A program made the position numbers and the translations under genes. A stretch of DNA of 5,303 bases from Acidobacteriota bacterium. Lineage in GTDB: Bacteria > Acidobacteriota > Terriglobia > Acidiferrales > UBA7541. Position 1 is the stretch's first letter, and the number at the start of each line of letters is the position of its first letter. The stretch is from positions 1-5,303 of the forward strand of contig PMOP01000279.1 in assembly GCA_003161495.1 (NCBI GenBank). Reading direction: 5' to 3'. The notes beneath the pieces are model-generated. The model was given only the letters and a program-made list of their open reading frames with translations. It did no database searches and was not told the DNA's origin. Positions 1-5,303 of this stretch are shown piece by piece.

Positions 1-668
1 GGCCGAATTTCGTACCCCGGAAAAACGGGCCGCATTTCATCCATCACGGCTTGCGTGTGGTCCTGGCGCGTGCATTTGATGAAAAAAATCGAGGCCTTGT
101 CGCGCGAGCCGGCAAGGTCCTGCAACGTTGCGAGAGGCACGAACAATCGCGCGCCCTTGCCGTGCTCCACGATTCCGGCGACGTGAAAATCGTGGTCCAG
201 CAGGCGGAAGTTGCCGTTCACGGTGGCGTGCTTGGCTTTTGCCGCCCAGTCATCCAGCAGAATATCGTCCGGCCCCTGCATGTCATGGCCTTCCAGAAAA
301 ACGAATCCGCCCGAAACATCGCGAAACGATTTCGGATCGATCCCGTAAATTATATCCACGCCGCCCGAGGAGCTGAATTGCAAGAGGACCGGAGCAACCG
401 CCTGCACGTACCTAAGCTCGCGCAATTTATCGGCGATTTTGATGGGCATGGGAGCACCGCTGAAAGCCAGAAAGACGGAAGCGGATGGCGGTTGCAGCAT
501 GATATCCGCGCCGATGCCCTCGATGCGCTTCGCTGTTTCCTGGAGCAGCCCGCTGGTGAGCCCGACGATCAGGATCACGAGCGCGACTTCTACTCCCACG
601 GCAATGACGCTCACGATGGTTCGGATCGGACGATGCAAAACGTTGTTCACCACCAACTGGCGGATCAT
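1..668 (-). CDS. ABC transporter permease, MacB/FtsX type (3' end cut by window)
   Basis: The reading frame starts at ATG 668-666 and stays open to the window edge, giving 222 residues of the N-terminal part. Seen: a short basic, amphipathic start (MIRQLVVNNVLHRPIR), then one strong hydrophobic segment at about residues 17-42 (TIVSVIAVGVEVALVILIVG), then a long soluble stretch with alternating strand-like pieces (YVQAVAPVLLQFS, VDIIYGIDP, FHVAGIVEHGKGARLFVPL). Known of the family: MacB/LolC/FtsX-type permeases have this layout, with a first membrane helix, a large periplasmic MacB_PCD-type domain and three C-terminal helices. The last three would lie beyond the left edge, and so perhaps would the ATPase gene. 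The start overlaps the stop of the upstream lipoprotein gene in ATGA, so translational coupling is likely. Inferred role: moving a lipoprotein, lipid or other envelope substrate out of the inner membrane. The exact substrate cannot be told. Confidence 0.85.
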   Translation of the reverse strand, partial: MIRQLVVNNVLHRPIRTIVSVIAVGVEVALVILIVGLTSGLLQETAKRIEGIGADIMLQPPSASVFLAFSGAPMPIKIADKLRELRYVQAVAPVLLQFSSSGGVDIIYGIDPKSFRDVSGGFVFLEGHDMQGPDDILLDDWAAKAKHATVNGNFRLLDHDFHVAGIVEHGKGARLFVPLATLQDLAGSRDKASIFFIKCTRQDHTQAVMDEMRPVFPGYEIR

Positions 669-1600
669 CTTTGTGACCCCGGTTGCGACTCCGGCTGTGA
701 CCCGGATTGTGCTCCCGAAGGATCGTCGCCGACGCGTACAAGGTCGGTGCCCGCGGGTTGCGCCAGCTCAAAGCGGTCCGGCGAAATCGGTTCGTTCAGC
801 GTGAGCTTTAGAATCTTGATCTCAAGTTTGTAATCGTCCTGGGGGCGCCAGATATGGATGTCACGCGCGAAACTCGCCGGTTTCGTTGAGGTTGCGTCGG
901 GCACGGGCTGCCAGTCCGAATACACAATGTCGGATTCGAGTTTCCCTCCCGCTCCAAAGAGTTGAACGCGGGAAACCTGCAGGTCGGTGCGGCTGTACCA
1001 GATTTTCCTGGCGATCTCGAATTTTCCGTCTTCCGTTTGCCGCAGCAGGGTCAGGATGTAATACCGGCTGACGTTGAAATCAAATTGCTCGAAGAGCACA
1101 TTCGCCGTAGGTGGAAATTCCGGCCAGAACAATGCCTCGACGATATGTTGGGGCCGCAAATTCTCAAGGGGTTTTTTCGAGGGACGGATGAGCGCCGTGG
1201 GCCCCACCAAAAATGAATTTTTCGAGGGAATATAGATGCGGAATTCCTTGCCGTTGCTGACCATGTCGAAAATATTTTTTGCTACGACCGGGGCTTGCCC
1301 GATCATGCGCACGGTCGCCGGGCGCTGCGCCAGAATAAATCCCGGAACGTCGTGATATTCCTCGATGACGCCGCTGTAAGTTGTCCCCGTGCTCGGAATC
1401 AAATCCACGGTCGCCTGCAGGCTTTGCACGGTCCGCACCTGGCCGTTGTAACTGGCCAGAAGATCCGCTTCGCTGGATTCCAGCTGCGGGCGAATTTCTT
1501 CCTTCTTAACGGCCGTCCTTTTCTTAATGGTGATACACCCCGCCGCTTGCATGGCCAAAAATGCCAGCAGCAGAACCAGGATTCGCGGATTTTTCCTCAG
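665..1600 (-). CDS. Outer-membrane lipoprotein, LolA/LolB-like fold, apparent CTG start
   Basis: With CTG 1600-1598 as start the product has 311 residues. Its N-terminus is a textbook lipoprotein signal: basic RKNPR (2-6), hydrophobic ILVLLLAFLAM (7-17), then QAAGC with the lipid-accepting Cys at 22 and no Asp at +2, which fits outer-membrane sorting. The mature part begins with a charged linker (KKRTAVKKEEIRP). It continues with strand-rich sequence typical of the LolA/LolB/LppX-like half-barrel (VQSLQATVDLI, YSGVIEEYHDVPGF, RPATVRMIG, GKEFRIYIPSKNSFLVGP). The C-terminus is a low-complexity tail of four [PS][GE][SA]Q units. No ATG, GTG or TTG lies in frame between the stop at about 1630 and the hydrophobic core. 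TTG 1558 and ATG 1552 would remove the signal peptide. A Shine-Dalgarno and a promoter stand just upstream. Overlap with the permease gene suggests the two proteins work together, perhaps as lipoprotein or lipid acceptor and exporter. The fold assignment is by eye. Confidence 0.8.
   Translation of the reverse strand: MRKNPRILVLLLAFLAMQAAGCITIKKRTAVKKEEIRPQLESSEADLLASYNGQVRTVQSLQATVDLIPSTGTTYSGVIEEYHDVPGFILAQRPATVRMIGQAPVVAKNIFDMVSNGKEFRIYIPSKNSFLVGPTALIRPSKKPLENLRPQHIVEALFWPEFPPTANVLFEQFDFNVSRYYILTLLRQTEDGKFEIARKIWYSRTDLQVSRVQLFGAGGKLESDIVYSDWQPVPDATSTKPASFARDIHIWRPQDDYKLEIKILKLTLNEPISPDRFELAQPAGTDLVRVGDDPSGAQSGSQPESQPGSQR
671..718 (-). repeat. Four-copy 12-bp degenerate tandem repeat at the lipoprotein C-terminus
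   Basis: Four adjacent 12-base units (plus strand 671-682 TTGTGACCCCGG, 683-694 TTGCGACTCCGG, 695-706 CTGTGACCCGGA, 707-718 TTGTGCTCCCGA) differ by a few substitutions. The period is a multiple of three, so copy-number change would keep the frame. On the coding strand they read SGAQ, SGSQ, PESQ and PGSQ, a flexible hydrophilic tail ending one codon before the stop. The last unit is also the region from which the overlapping permease start would draw its ribosome contact (CCGGGG, about 12 bases upstream of the ATG). Confidence 0.8.
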
Positions 1601-1609
1601 TGTTTCCTG

Positions 1610-1614
1610 CTCCC
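1610..1614 (-). promoter_or_regulatory. Shine-Dalgarno supporting the CTG start of the lipoprotein
   Basis: On the minus strand GGGAG (1614-1610) lies nine bases before CTG 1600. A second purine run, AGGA, lies four bases before it. No other in-frame start candidate with an intact signal peptide has such a site, so this motif decides the start call. Confidence 0.6.
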
Positions 1615-1629
1615 TCAGTACAACTACTC

Positions 1630-1658
1630 AATTTAACAACCGCTCCATTGGGTGTCAA
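1630..1658 (-). promoter_or_regulatory. Sigma70-type promoter for the lipoprotein-permease operon
   Basis: Reading the minus strand, a perfect -35 hexamer TTGACA (1658-1653) is followed by a 17-base spacer and a -10-like TAAATT (1635-1630, four of six consensus bases). Transcription would begin near 1623, leaving a leader of about 23 bases that holds the Shine-Dalgarno and then the CTG start. It sits in the 78-base gap after the glycosyltransferase stop. The lipoprotein and permease can therefore be expressed independently of the upstream gene, although read-through is also possible because I see no terminator in the gap. Confidence 0.6.
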
Positions 1659-1678
1659 TTTGAAACGCCGCAAGGGAA

Positions 1679-2899
1679 CTACGCCAATTTGTGCTTCAGG
1701 CCGCGCCGTTCTGGAATCAACTCCCTGTACAAAGTTTCCATTTGCGCGAGCGGTTCTTCCCAGCTGAGCGAATCGGCTACCCCCTTGCATCCCGCGCGCA
1801 AACGAGCGGCGACCGCCGGGTCATCCAAAATCCGCGCCAGTCCTGCCTGGAGCGCGACGCAATCATGTGGTACGACGAGGCCTGCGCGCTGGTCCACGAG
1901 TGGCGCGATTCCACACTGATCGGTGACCAGAACCGGAGTGCCGCAGGCGACAGCTTCCGCGGCCGTGTTCCCGAAATTCTCATTTTGTGACGGCAAAACA
2001 AAAACGTCGGCGTCCCGGTAGGCTGCCCACTTGTCGTCCCCATAAAGAGCGCCCGTGAAAAGCACACTTCCGTTCAGTCCCATTTGCGCGGCGCTTTCTT
2101 CAAGCTGCCGCCGGAAACCGTCTCCTTCATCCGGCCCCGCCATAACCAGCACCGACCCTTGCGGACCATTCCCGCTGCGGTTCCAGTGAGAAAACGCTTC
2201 CAACATCAAATCCGGACTTTTCTTTGAAACCAGGCGCCCCAAAAATAAAACAAGTTTGGCGTCACTCGCGATGTTCCATCGCTTGCGAAACATTCCGGCA
2301 GGCGGAAACTCCCAGGGAATCTCGATTCCATTTCGGCGGACCGCAATTTTGGAGTCCGCGATTCCACCTTCCAGCAACTCCTGACGCTCTTGTTCCGAAG
2401 TCGCGATCAGACGGCGTGCTCCCTGAAGGAGACGCCCGCCGAGCGTGCCGTGATAAAGCCGCTTCATCCCGATGTTGCGCACGATGGGCAGGAACATGCC
2501 CATGGGTTCCACTACGTAGGGCTGAGCGATCTTGCGGCAGGCGCTCCCGGCGCGCGCTCCGATCAAGTCGTAGAGGCCATAGATATGCGTCACGTCAAAG
2601 CCGCCGAGCCGCTCGCGACAGAACGCGGCGACGTCCGGATTCCAGGTCATGGATCGATACCGGGCGCGCGTTCGAAGATAAATCGTCTCCACGCCATCTT
2701 CCGTGGCTTCGAATCCCCATCGCCCTGGAACTGCGCCCGCAATTTCCCGCTTAGCCTGGTCGAATCCCAGGTCGGCGGTAAGAACCGTCACGGCGTCTCC
2801 CAAGGACGCCAAACCGCGGGCGAGCGCCCTTACTTTTACTGTGGGACCACCCCGATCGAGAAAGGGATAGTAGGATTGGGTCACATGCAAGAGGCGCAT
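1679..2899 (-). CDS. Family 4 glycosyltransferase (GT-B fold, group 1)
   Basis: Product of 406 residues, a usual length for the family. Seen: an N-terminal acceptor domain opening with MRLLHVTQSYYPFLDRGGPT, where the GGP loop follows the first strand; then HVTQ/VTVLTADL strands and VTHIYGLYDL. The donor-binding C-terminal Rossmann half begins near residue 215 with VLFLGRLVSKKSPDLMLEAF, where Gly221-Arg222 and a Lys at 226 or 227 are the expected phosphate contacts. It carries the EX7E motif at Glu307 and Glu315 (ENFGNTAAEAVACGTPVLV). Known: such enzymes transfer a sugar from a nucleotide-sugar donor with retention of configuration, usually in the cytoplasm at the inner membrane, building surface polysaccharide. 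Donor and acceptor are unknown. The start is ATG 2899-2897 because the preserved domain begins exactly there. The frame is open upstream to 3034, but that stretch is translated repeat DNA. No good Shine-Dalgarno precedes the ATG. Confidence 0.92.
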   Translation of the reverse strand: MRLLHVTQSYYPFLDRGGPTVKVRALARGLASLGDAVTVLTADLGFDQAKREIAGAVPGRWGFEATEDGVETIYLRTRARYRSMTWNPDVAAFCRERLGGFDVTHIYGLYDLIGARAGSACRKIAQPYVVEPMGMFLPIVRNIGMKRLYHGTLGGRLLQGARRLIATSEQERQELLEGGIADSKIAVRRNGIEIPWEFPPAGMFRKRWNIASDAKLVLFLGRLVSKKSPDLMLEAFSHWNRSGNGPQGSVLVMAGPDEGDGFRRQLEESAAQMGLNGSVLFTGALYGDDKWAAYRDADVFVLPSQNENFGNTAAEAVACGTPVLVTDQCGIAPLVDQRAGLVVPHDCVALQAGLARILDDPAVAARLRAGCKGVADSLSWEEPLAQMETLYRELIPERRGLKHKLA

Positions 2900-2923
2900 A
2901 AGCACCGGAATTTCAGACGTATT

Positions 2924-2990
2924 TGTAGCGCCCGCCTTCAGACGGGCATTTTTAGGTTCAGCAGATGCCCGCCTGAAGGCGGGCGCTACA
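2924..2990. repeat. BIME-like element: inverted pair of REP palindromes with GTAG foot
   Basis: Two 26-base arms (2924-2949 and 2965-2990) are inverted copies with one mismatch (25 of 26) around a 15-base loop. Each arm starts outward with TGTAG and then a G/C hairpin: GCCCGCC, a four-base loop, GGCGGGC in the right copy. In the left copy one stem base is changed (A at 2942), which becomes a U-G wobble in RNA from the minus strand, so the stem survives there. A GTAG tetranucleotide at the foot of an imperfect hairpin is the hallmark of REP sequences moved by RAYT (Y1 HuH) transposases, and inverted pairs are called BIMEs. No RAYT gene lies in the window. The element lies 25 bases upstream of the glycosyltransferase start, inside its probable leader. 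Confidence 0.85.
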
Positions 2991-2998
2991 CAGATTGT

Positions 2999-3019
2999 CG
3001 CTGGTGTGGCGCACCAGCG
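2999..3019. repeat. Perfect 8-bp stem hairpin next to the BIME
   Basis: CGCTGGTG (2999-3006), a five-base loop TGGCG, then CACCAGCG (3012-3019). It lies eight bases beyond the right REP arm. There is no T-run on either side, so it is not a canonical terminator. It could be part of a larger repeat unit, an RNA structure in the glycosyltransferase leader, or a protein site; the sequence does not decide between these. Confidence 0.55.
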
Positions 3020-3063
3020 CAGTAGAGGAGACAAAAACTCAAAGAGCTCTCCCTCAGCCGCGA

Positions 3064-3071
3064 ATTATACT
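3064..3071. promoter_or_regulatory. Possible overlapping divergent -10 boxes
   Basis: On the minus strand TATAAT (3069-3064) is a perfect -10 hexamer pointing to the family 4 glycosyltransferase. On the plus strand TATACT (3066-3071, five of six) points to the family 2 glycosyltransferase. It is the most AT-rich spot of the divergent gap. Neither strand has a convincing -35 hexamer at the right distance (minus strand GCCTGT, plus strand AGAGCT at 17-base spacing), so this is tentative. If used, leaders would be about 158 bases (minus) and about 86 bases (plus). Confidence 0.35.
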
Positions 3072-3163
3072 CCGCCGAACCCCTTTACAGGCGTGGTCCT
3101 TGTGAACGCGAATCAGGATGGGTTACAGTTCCTGTCGGAAACCAGGAAAGAATAAACGCGAAA

Positions 3164-4360
3164 ATGGCAACCTCGGCGCCGCATCTTACTCCATCGGAAA
3201 GGAAGACCAGCGAAGAAATCGAGCTGACCGTGGTCATGCCATGCCTGAACGAGAGCGCCACGGTCGCTTCCTGTGTGCACAAGGCTCTGGACGCGATGCG
3301 GCAACACGGAATTCGCGGGGAAGTGATCGTCGCAGATAATGGCAGCACGGATCAATCGCGGCAACTGGCCGAGGAGGCCGGAGCGCGCGTTGTGGCCGTG
3401 GAGACGCGTGGCTATGGGAGTGCGCTGCGAGCGGGGATAGCCAAAGCGCGCGGCCGCTTTGTGCTGATGGGCGATGCCGACGACAGCTACGATTTCTCCC
3501 ACCTGGACCGCTTCGTTGCAAAATTGCGCGAAGGATACGACCTGGTGATGGGCAATCGTTTTCAGGGAGGCATTCTGCCGGGAGCGATGCCGCCGCTGCA
3601 CCGGTATCTCGGAACGCCGGTGCTCACAGCCATCACGCGGCTTTTTTTCCGCAGCCCGGTCGGCGATATCAATTGCGGCCTCCGCGGATTTCGCAGGGAA
3701 GCGATTGAAGCGCTGGGACTGCGAACTCTGGGGATGGAATTCGCCGCGGAAATGATCGTGAAAGCCAGCACGTTTGGATTGCGGATCACCGAAATTCCCA
3801 CGACGCTTGCGCCCGATGGCCGCGGCCGCGCGCCTCATTTGAACACCTGGCGCGATGGCTGGCGGCATATGCGTTTCCTGCTTCTTTACAGTCCGCGATG
3901 GCTGTTTCTGTATCCGGGGATTGCGCTGCTCGTGTTTGGGACAGTGGCCGGCGTGCTGCTGTTGCGCGGACCGCTGGTGATCGGAGGGGTCGCGTTCGAT
4001 GTGACCACGCTGCTGTTTGCGGCCATGGCGATCCTGATAGGTTTCCAGTCCGTGGTGTTCGCTATGTTCACAAAAGTGTTCGCAATTTCCGAAGGTTTGC
4101 TGCCGGAAGATGCGCGATTGTCGCGTGTGTTTCGCTACGTGACGCTCGAGGCCGGACTCCTGACGGGTTCTTTGTTGGCGCTGATAGGCGCAGGCGCGTG
4201 GGTCCTGGGCCTGGCGTACTGGCGCAGCCGGCAATTTGGGCCGCTCGATCCCGAGCAAACGCTGCGGATCGTGATTCCCGGCGTGGTCTGCTTCACGCTG
4301 GGATTTCAAATCATCCTGTCGAGTTTTTTCCTCAGCGTTCTGGGAATGTCGCGCCGATGA
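3164..4360 (+). CDS. Family 2 glycosyltransferase, DPM1-like, with four C-terminal membrane helices
   Basis: Product of 398 residues. The GT-A catalytic domain covers about residues 20-240: TVVMPCLNE (22-30), IVADNGSTD (55-63) and the metal- and donor-binding DADDSYD (104-110), followed by DLVMGNRF (126-132) and GDINCGLRGFRREA (167-180). Hydrophobic segments at about 246-268, 279-303, 331-353 and 367-393 make four likely membrane helices. Known: relatives (polyprenyl-phosphate mannose or glucose synthases, GtrB/DPM1-like) move a sugar from a nucleotide donor to a polyprenyl phosphate on the cytoplasmic face; the tail anchors the enzyme. Inference: a lipid-linked sugar donor for envelope glycosylation. 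ATG 3164 is the only good in-frame start; the nearest purine-rich site (AGGAAAGA, from 3144) is rather far upstream, so initiation may be weak. The stop overlaps the methyltransferase start (ATGA). The sugar and the lipid acceptor are not determined. Confidence 0.93.
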   Translation: MATSAPHLTPSERKTSEEIELTVVMPCLNESATVASCVHKALDAMRQHGIRGEVIVADNGSTDQSRQLAEEAGARVVAVETRGYGSALRAGIAKARGRFVLMGDADDSYDFSHLDRFVAKLREGYDLVMGNRFQGGILPGAMPPLHRYLGTPVLTAITRLFFRSPVGDINCGLRGFRREAIEALGLRTLGMEFAAEMIVKASTFGLRITEIPTTLAPDGRGRAPHLNTWRDGWRHMRFLLLYSPRWLFLYPGIALLVFGTVAGVLLLRGPLVIGGVAFDVTTLLFAAMAILIGFQSVVFAMFTKVFAISEGLLPEDARLSRVFRYVTLEAGLLTGSLLALIGAGAWVLGLAYWRSRQFGPLDPEQTLRIVIPGVVCFTLGFQIILSSFFLSVLGMSRR

Positions 4361-5055
4361 GTGACGGCGGAGATCTCTTTGACGAGTACGCGGTAGCCTA
4401 CGAAGCGGCGCTGTCGAACGCCATCGCGCCGTCGGGGGAAGGGCGGGAATATTTTGCCGAGGGCCGCGTTGCCTGGCTTAGTGGCTGTCTGGCCGCCCAT
4501 GTAGAAAAGCCGCGCGCCTTGCTGGATTTCGGCTGCGGCGATGGCACGACGACGCCGTTGCTGCTCGCGGTACTCCACGCCGACTCAGCCATCGGTATTG
4601 ACGTTTCCGCAAAATCCCTGGCGATCGCCAGAAAAAATCACGCGTCACCGCGGATTCGATTTGAGTCCATCGATGAGTTTCAGACAGCCGGAAAAATCGA
4701 TCTAGCCTATTGCAATGGCGTCTTTCACCATATTGCGCCGGCGAACCGCGCAGAAGCCCTGGCCCTGGTAAGCCGGGCGCTTCGCACGGGGGGACTTTTT
4801 TCCTTCTGGGAAAATAATCCCTGGAGTCTCGCGACGCGCTATGTGATGTCGCGATGCGCGTTCGATCGTGACGCCATAACGCTGACACCTCCCGAAGCGC
4901 GCCGGCTTTTGCGCGCGGGCGGCTTCGAGATTCTGAGGACCGATTTCCGCTTCATTTTTCCGCGAGTGCTGCGCGCTCTTCGCAAAATCGAAGACCTCGT
5001 TTATCGCTTGCCCTTCGGCACGCAATACCAAATCCTCTGCCGCAAGATCCGCTGA
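4357..5055 (+). CDS. Class I SAM-dependent methyltransferase
   Basis: Product of 232 residues. Seen: motif I ALLDFGCGDG (54-63), the glycine-rich SAM loop; the acidic end of strand 2 in IGIDVS (79-84); motif II IDLAYCNGVFHHI (114-126), the small-molecule methyltransferase signature; and motif III LRTGGLFSFWENNPWS (142-157). The C-terminal third (TPPEARRLLRAGGF, DFRFIFPRVLRALRKIEDLVYRLPFGTQYQILCRK) is the usual end of Methyltransf_11/25-like proteins. Start is ATG 4357, which overlaps the stop of the preceding glycosyltransferase by four bases. The same frame is open far upstream, but that part lies wholly within the glycosyltransferase gene and has no domain. Coupling suggests methylation of a sugar or of the lipid-linked product made by that enzyme, although this is inferred from position only. 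Substrate unknown. Confidence 0.92.
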   Translation: MSDGGDLFDEYAVAYEAALSNAIAPSGEGREYFAEGRVAWLSGCLAAHVEKPRALLDFGCGDGTTTPLLLAVLHADSAIGIDVSAKSLAIARKNHASPRIRFESIDEFQTAGKIDLAYCNGVFHHIAPANRAEALALVSRALRTGGLFSFWENNPWSLATRYVMSRCAFDRDAITLTPPEARRLLRAGGFEILRTDFRFIFPRVLRALRKIEDLVYRLPFGTQYQILCRKIR

Positions 5056-5105
5056 AGTTTTTGTGCGCGGGAAGTTCGTGATTTCATTATTGTGGAGCAA
5101 GGACA

Positions 5106-5303
5106 TTACTTTAGGATTTCTGTCAGTTGCAATTGGAATTGCTCGAATGAAAAATGTTTCGCAACGCGATCTTTTCCGCGCGCGCCCATTTCACCGCCAA
5201 TGCTTGGATGATTGAAAAGCGTATCCAGCGCTTGCGCAAGACGCTCGGCGTTGCCGTGCGGCACCAGCAATCCAGTTACACCGTCCTCCACGATATCTGG
5301 AAT
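5106..5303 (-). CDS. Family 4 glycosyltransferase, C-terminal fragment (5' end beyond window)
   Basis: Only the last 65 residues are present. They begin IPDIVEDGVTGLLVPHGNAE and end in the stop at 5108-5106. The IPDIVEDGxTGLLVP stretch followed by AERLAQALDTLFNHPSIGGEMGARGKDRVAKHFSFEQ is the standard end of GT-B group 1 glycosyltransferases, just after the EX7E motif, which would lie outside the window. The apparent GTG start at 5291 is an internal Val codon, not a start. The gene converges on the methyltransferase with a 50-base gap in which I see no clear terminator. It is a different protein from the family 4 enzyme at 1679-2899 and is likely part of the same surface-glycan neighbourhood. 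Confidence 0.88.
   Translation of the reverse strand: MPDIVEDGVTGLLVPHGNAERLAQALDTLFNHPSIGGEMGARGKDRVAKHFSFEQFQLQLTEILK

Noticed and set aside
51..833. 260-codon open frame on the plus strand
   Set aside because: It lies opposite the permease and the end of the lipoprotein gene, has no recognisable domain, and its sequence is the kind of biased composition produced by the antisense of GC-rich genes.
2924..2990. Rho-independent terminator or CRISPR repeat
   Set aside because: The inverted repeat lies upstream of two divergent genes, is followed by no T-run, and has only two inverted copies without spacers, so neither reading fits. A REP pair explains it better.
3118..3339. 73-codon open frame on the plus strand beginning before the family 2 glycosyltransferase
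   Set aside because: It overlaps the true gene in another frame and shows no domain or start site better than ATG 3164.
3640..3652. Run of seven T as a programmed frameshift site in the family 2 glycosyltransferase
   Set aside because: The frame reads RLFFR through the run and continues into conserved motifs, and no alternative product is suggested by the other frames.
3113..4309. 398-codon open frame on the minus strand opposite the family 2 glycosyltransferase
   Set aside because: It is rich in Gln, Arg and His with no domain, while the plus-strand frame has all the catalytic motifs and membrane helices. The equal length is a coincidence of codon bias.
3898..4356. Possible N-terminal extension of the methyltransferase upstream of 4357
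   Set aside because: This stretch is an alternative frame of the glycosyltransferase membrane region, and the methyltransferase domain is complete from 4357.
5056..5105. Bidirectional terminator between the convergent genes
   Set aside because: I found only a loose direct similarity (GAAGTTTTTGTG and GAAGTTCGTG) and no stem long enough to call.

Overview
The window looks like chromosomal DNA of an Acidobacteriota-type Gram-negative bacterium. The pointers are GC-rich coding sequence, an LolA/LolB-like lipoprotein next to a MacB/FtsX-type permease, and above all a pair of inverted palindromic repeats whose foot begins TGTAGCGCCCGCC. I remember repeats of this kind as scattered through acidobacterial genomes. 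This placement rests on recognition, not on a database search.

Left part (1-2899, all on the minus strand): read in the direction of transcription, there is a family 4 (GT-B) glycosyltransferase (2899->1679). A short intergenic gap with a good sigma70-type promoter (1658->1630) follows. Next is a lipoprotein with an LolA/LolB-like look (1600->665), which appears to start at CTG. Last is a MacB/FtsX-type ABC transporter permease (668->1), cut by the window edge. The lipoprotein and permease genes overlap by four bases (ATGA) and are probably translationally coupled. The end of the lipoprotein gene is a 12-bp tandem repeat.

Middle (2900-3163): a divergent intergenic region. It holds an inverted pair of REP-like palindromes with a GTAG foot (a BIME-like element), a separate 8-bp-stem hairpin, and an AT-rich spot that could be a -10 box on either strand.

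Right part: a family 2 glycosyltransferase with four C-terminal membrane helices (3164-4360, plus strand) is coupled by another ATGA overlap to a class I SAM-dependent methyltransferase (4357-5055). Converging on it from the right edge is the C-terminal end of a second family 4 glycosyltransferase (5303->5106, minus strand).

Together the three glycosyltransferases and the methyltransferase suggest the edge of a cell-surface glycan or lipid-linked sugar locus. It adjoins an envelope export module (permease plus lipoprotein). Nothing here is clearly a new defence, mobile or RNA system. The most unusual items are the BIME-like element in the glycosyltransferase leader and the apparent CTG start of the lipoprotein.
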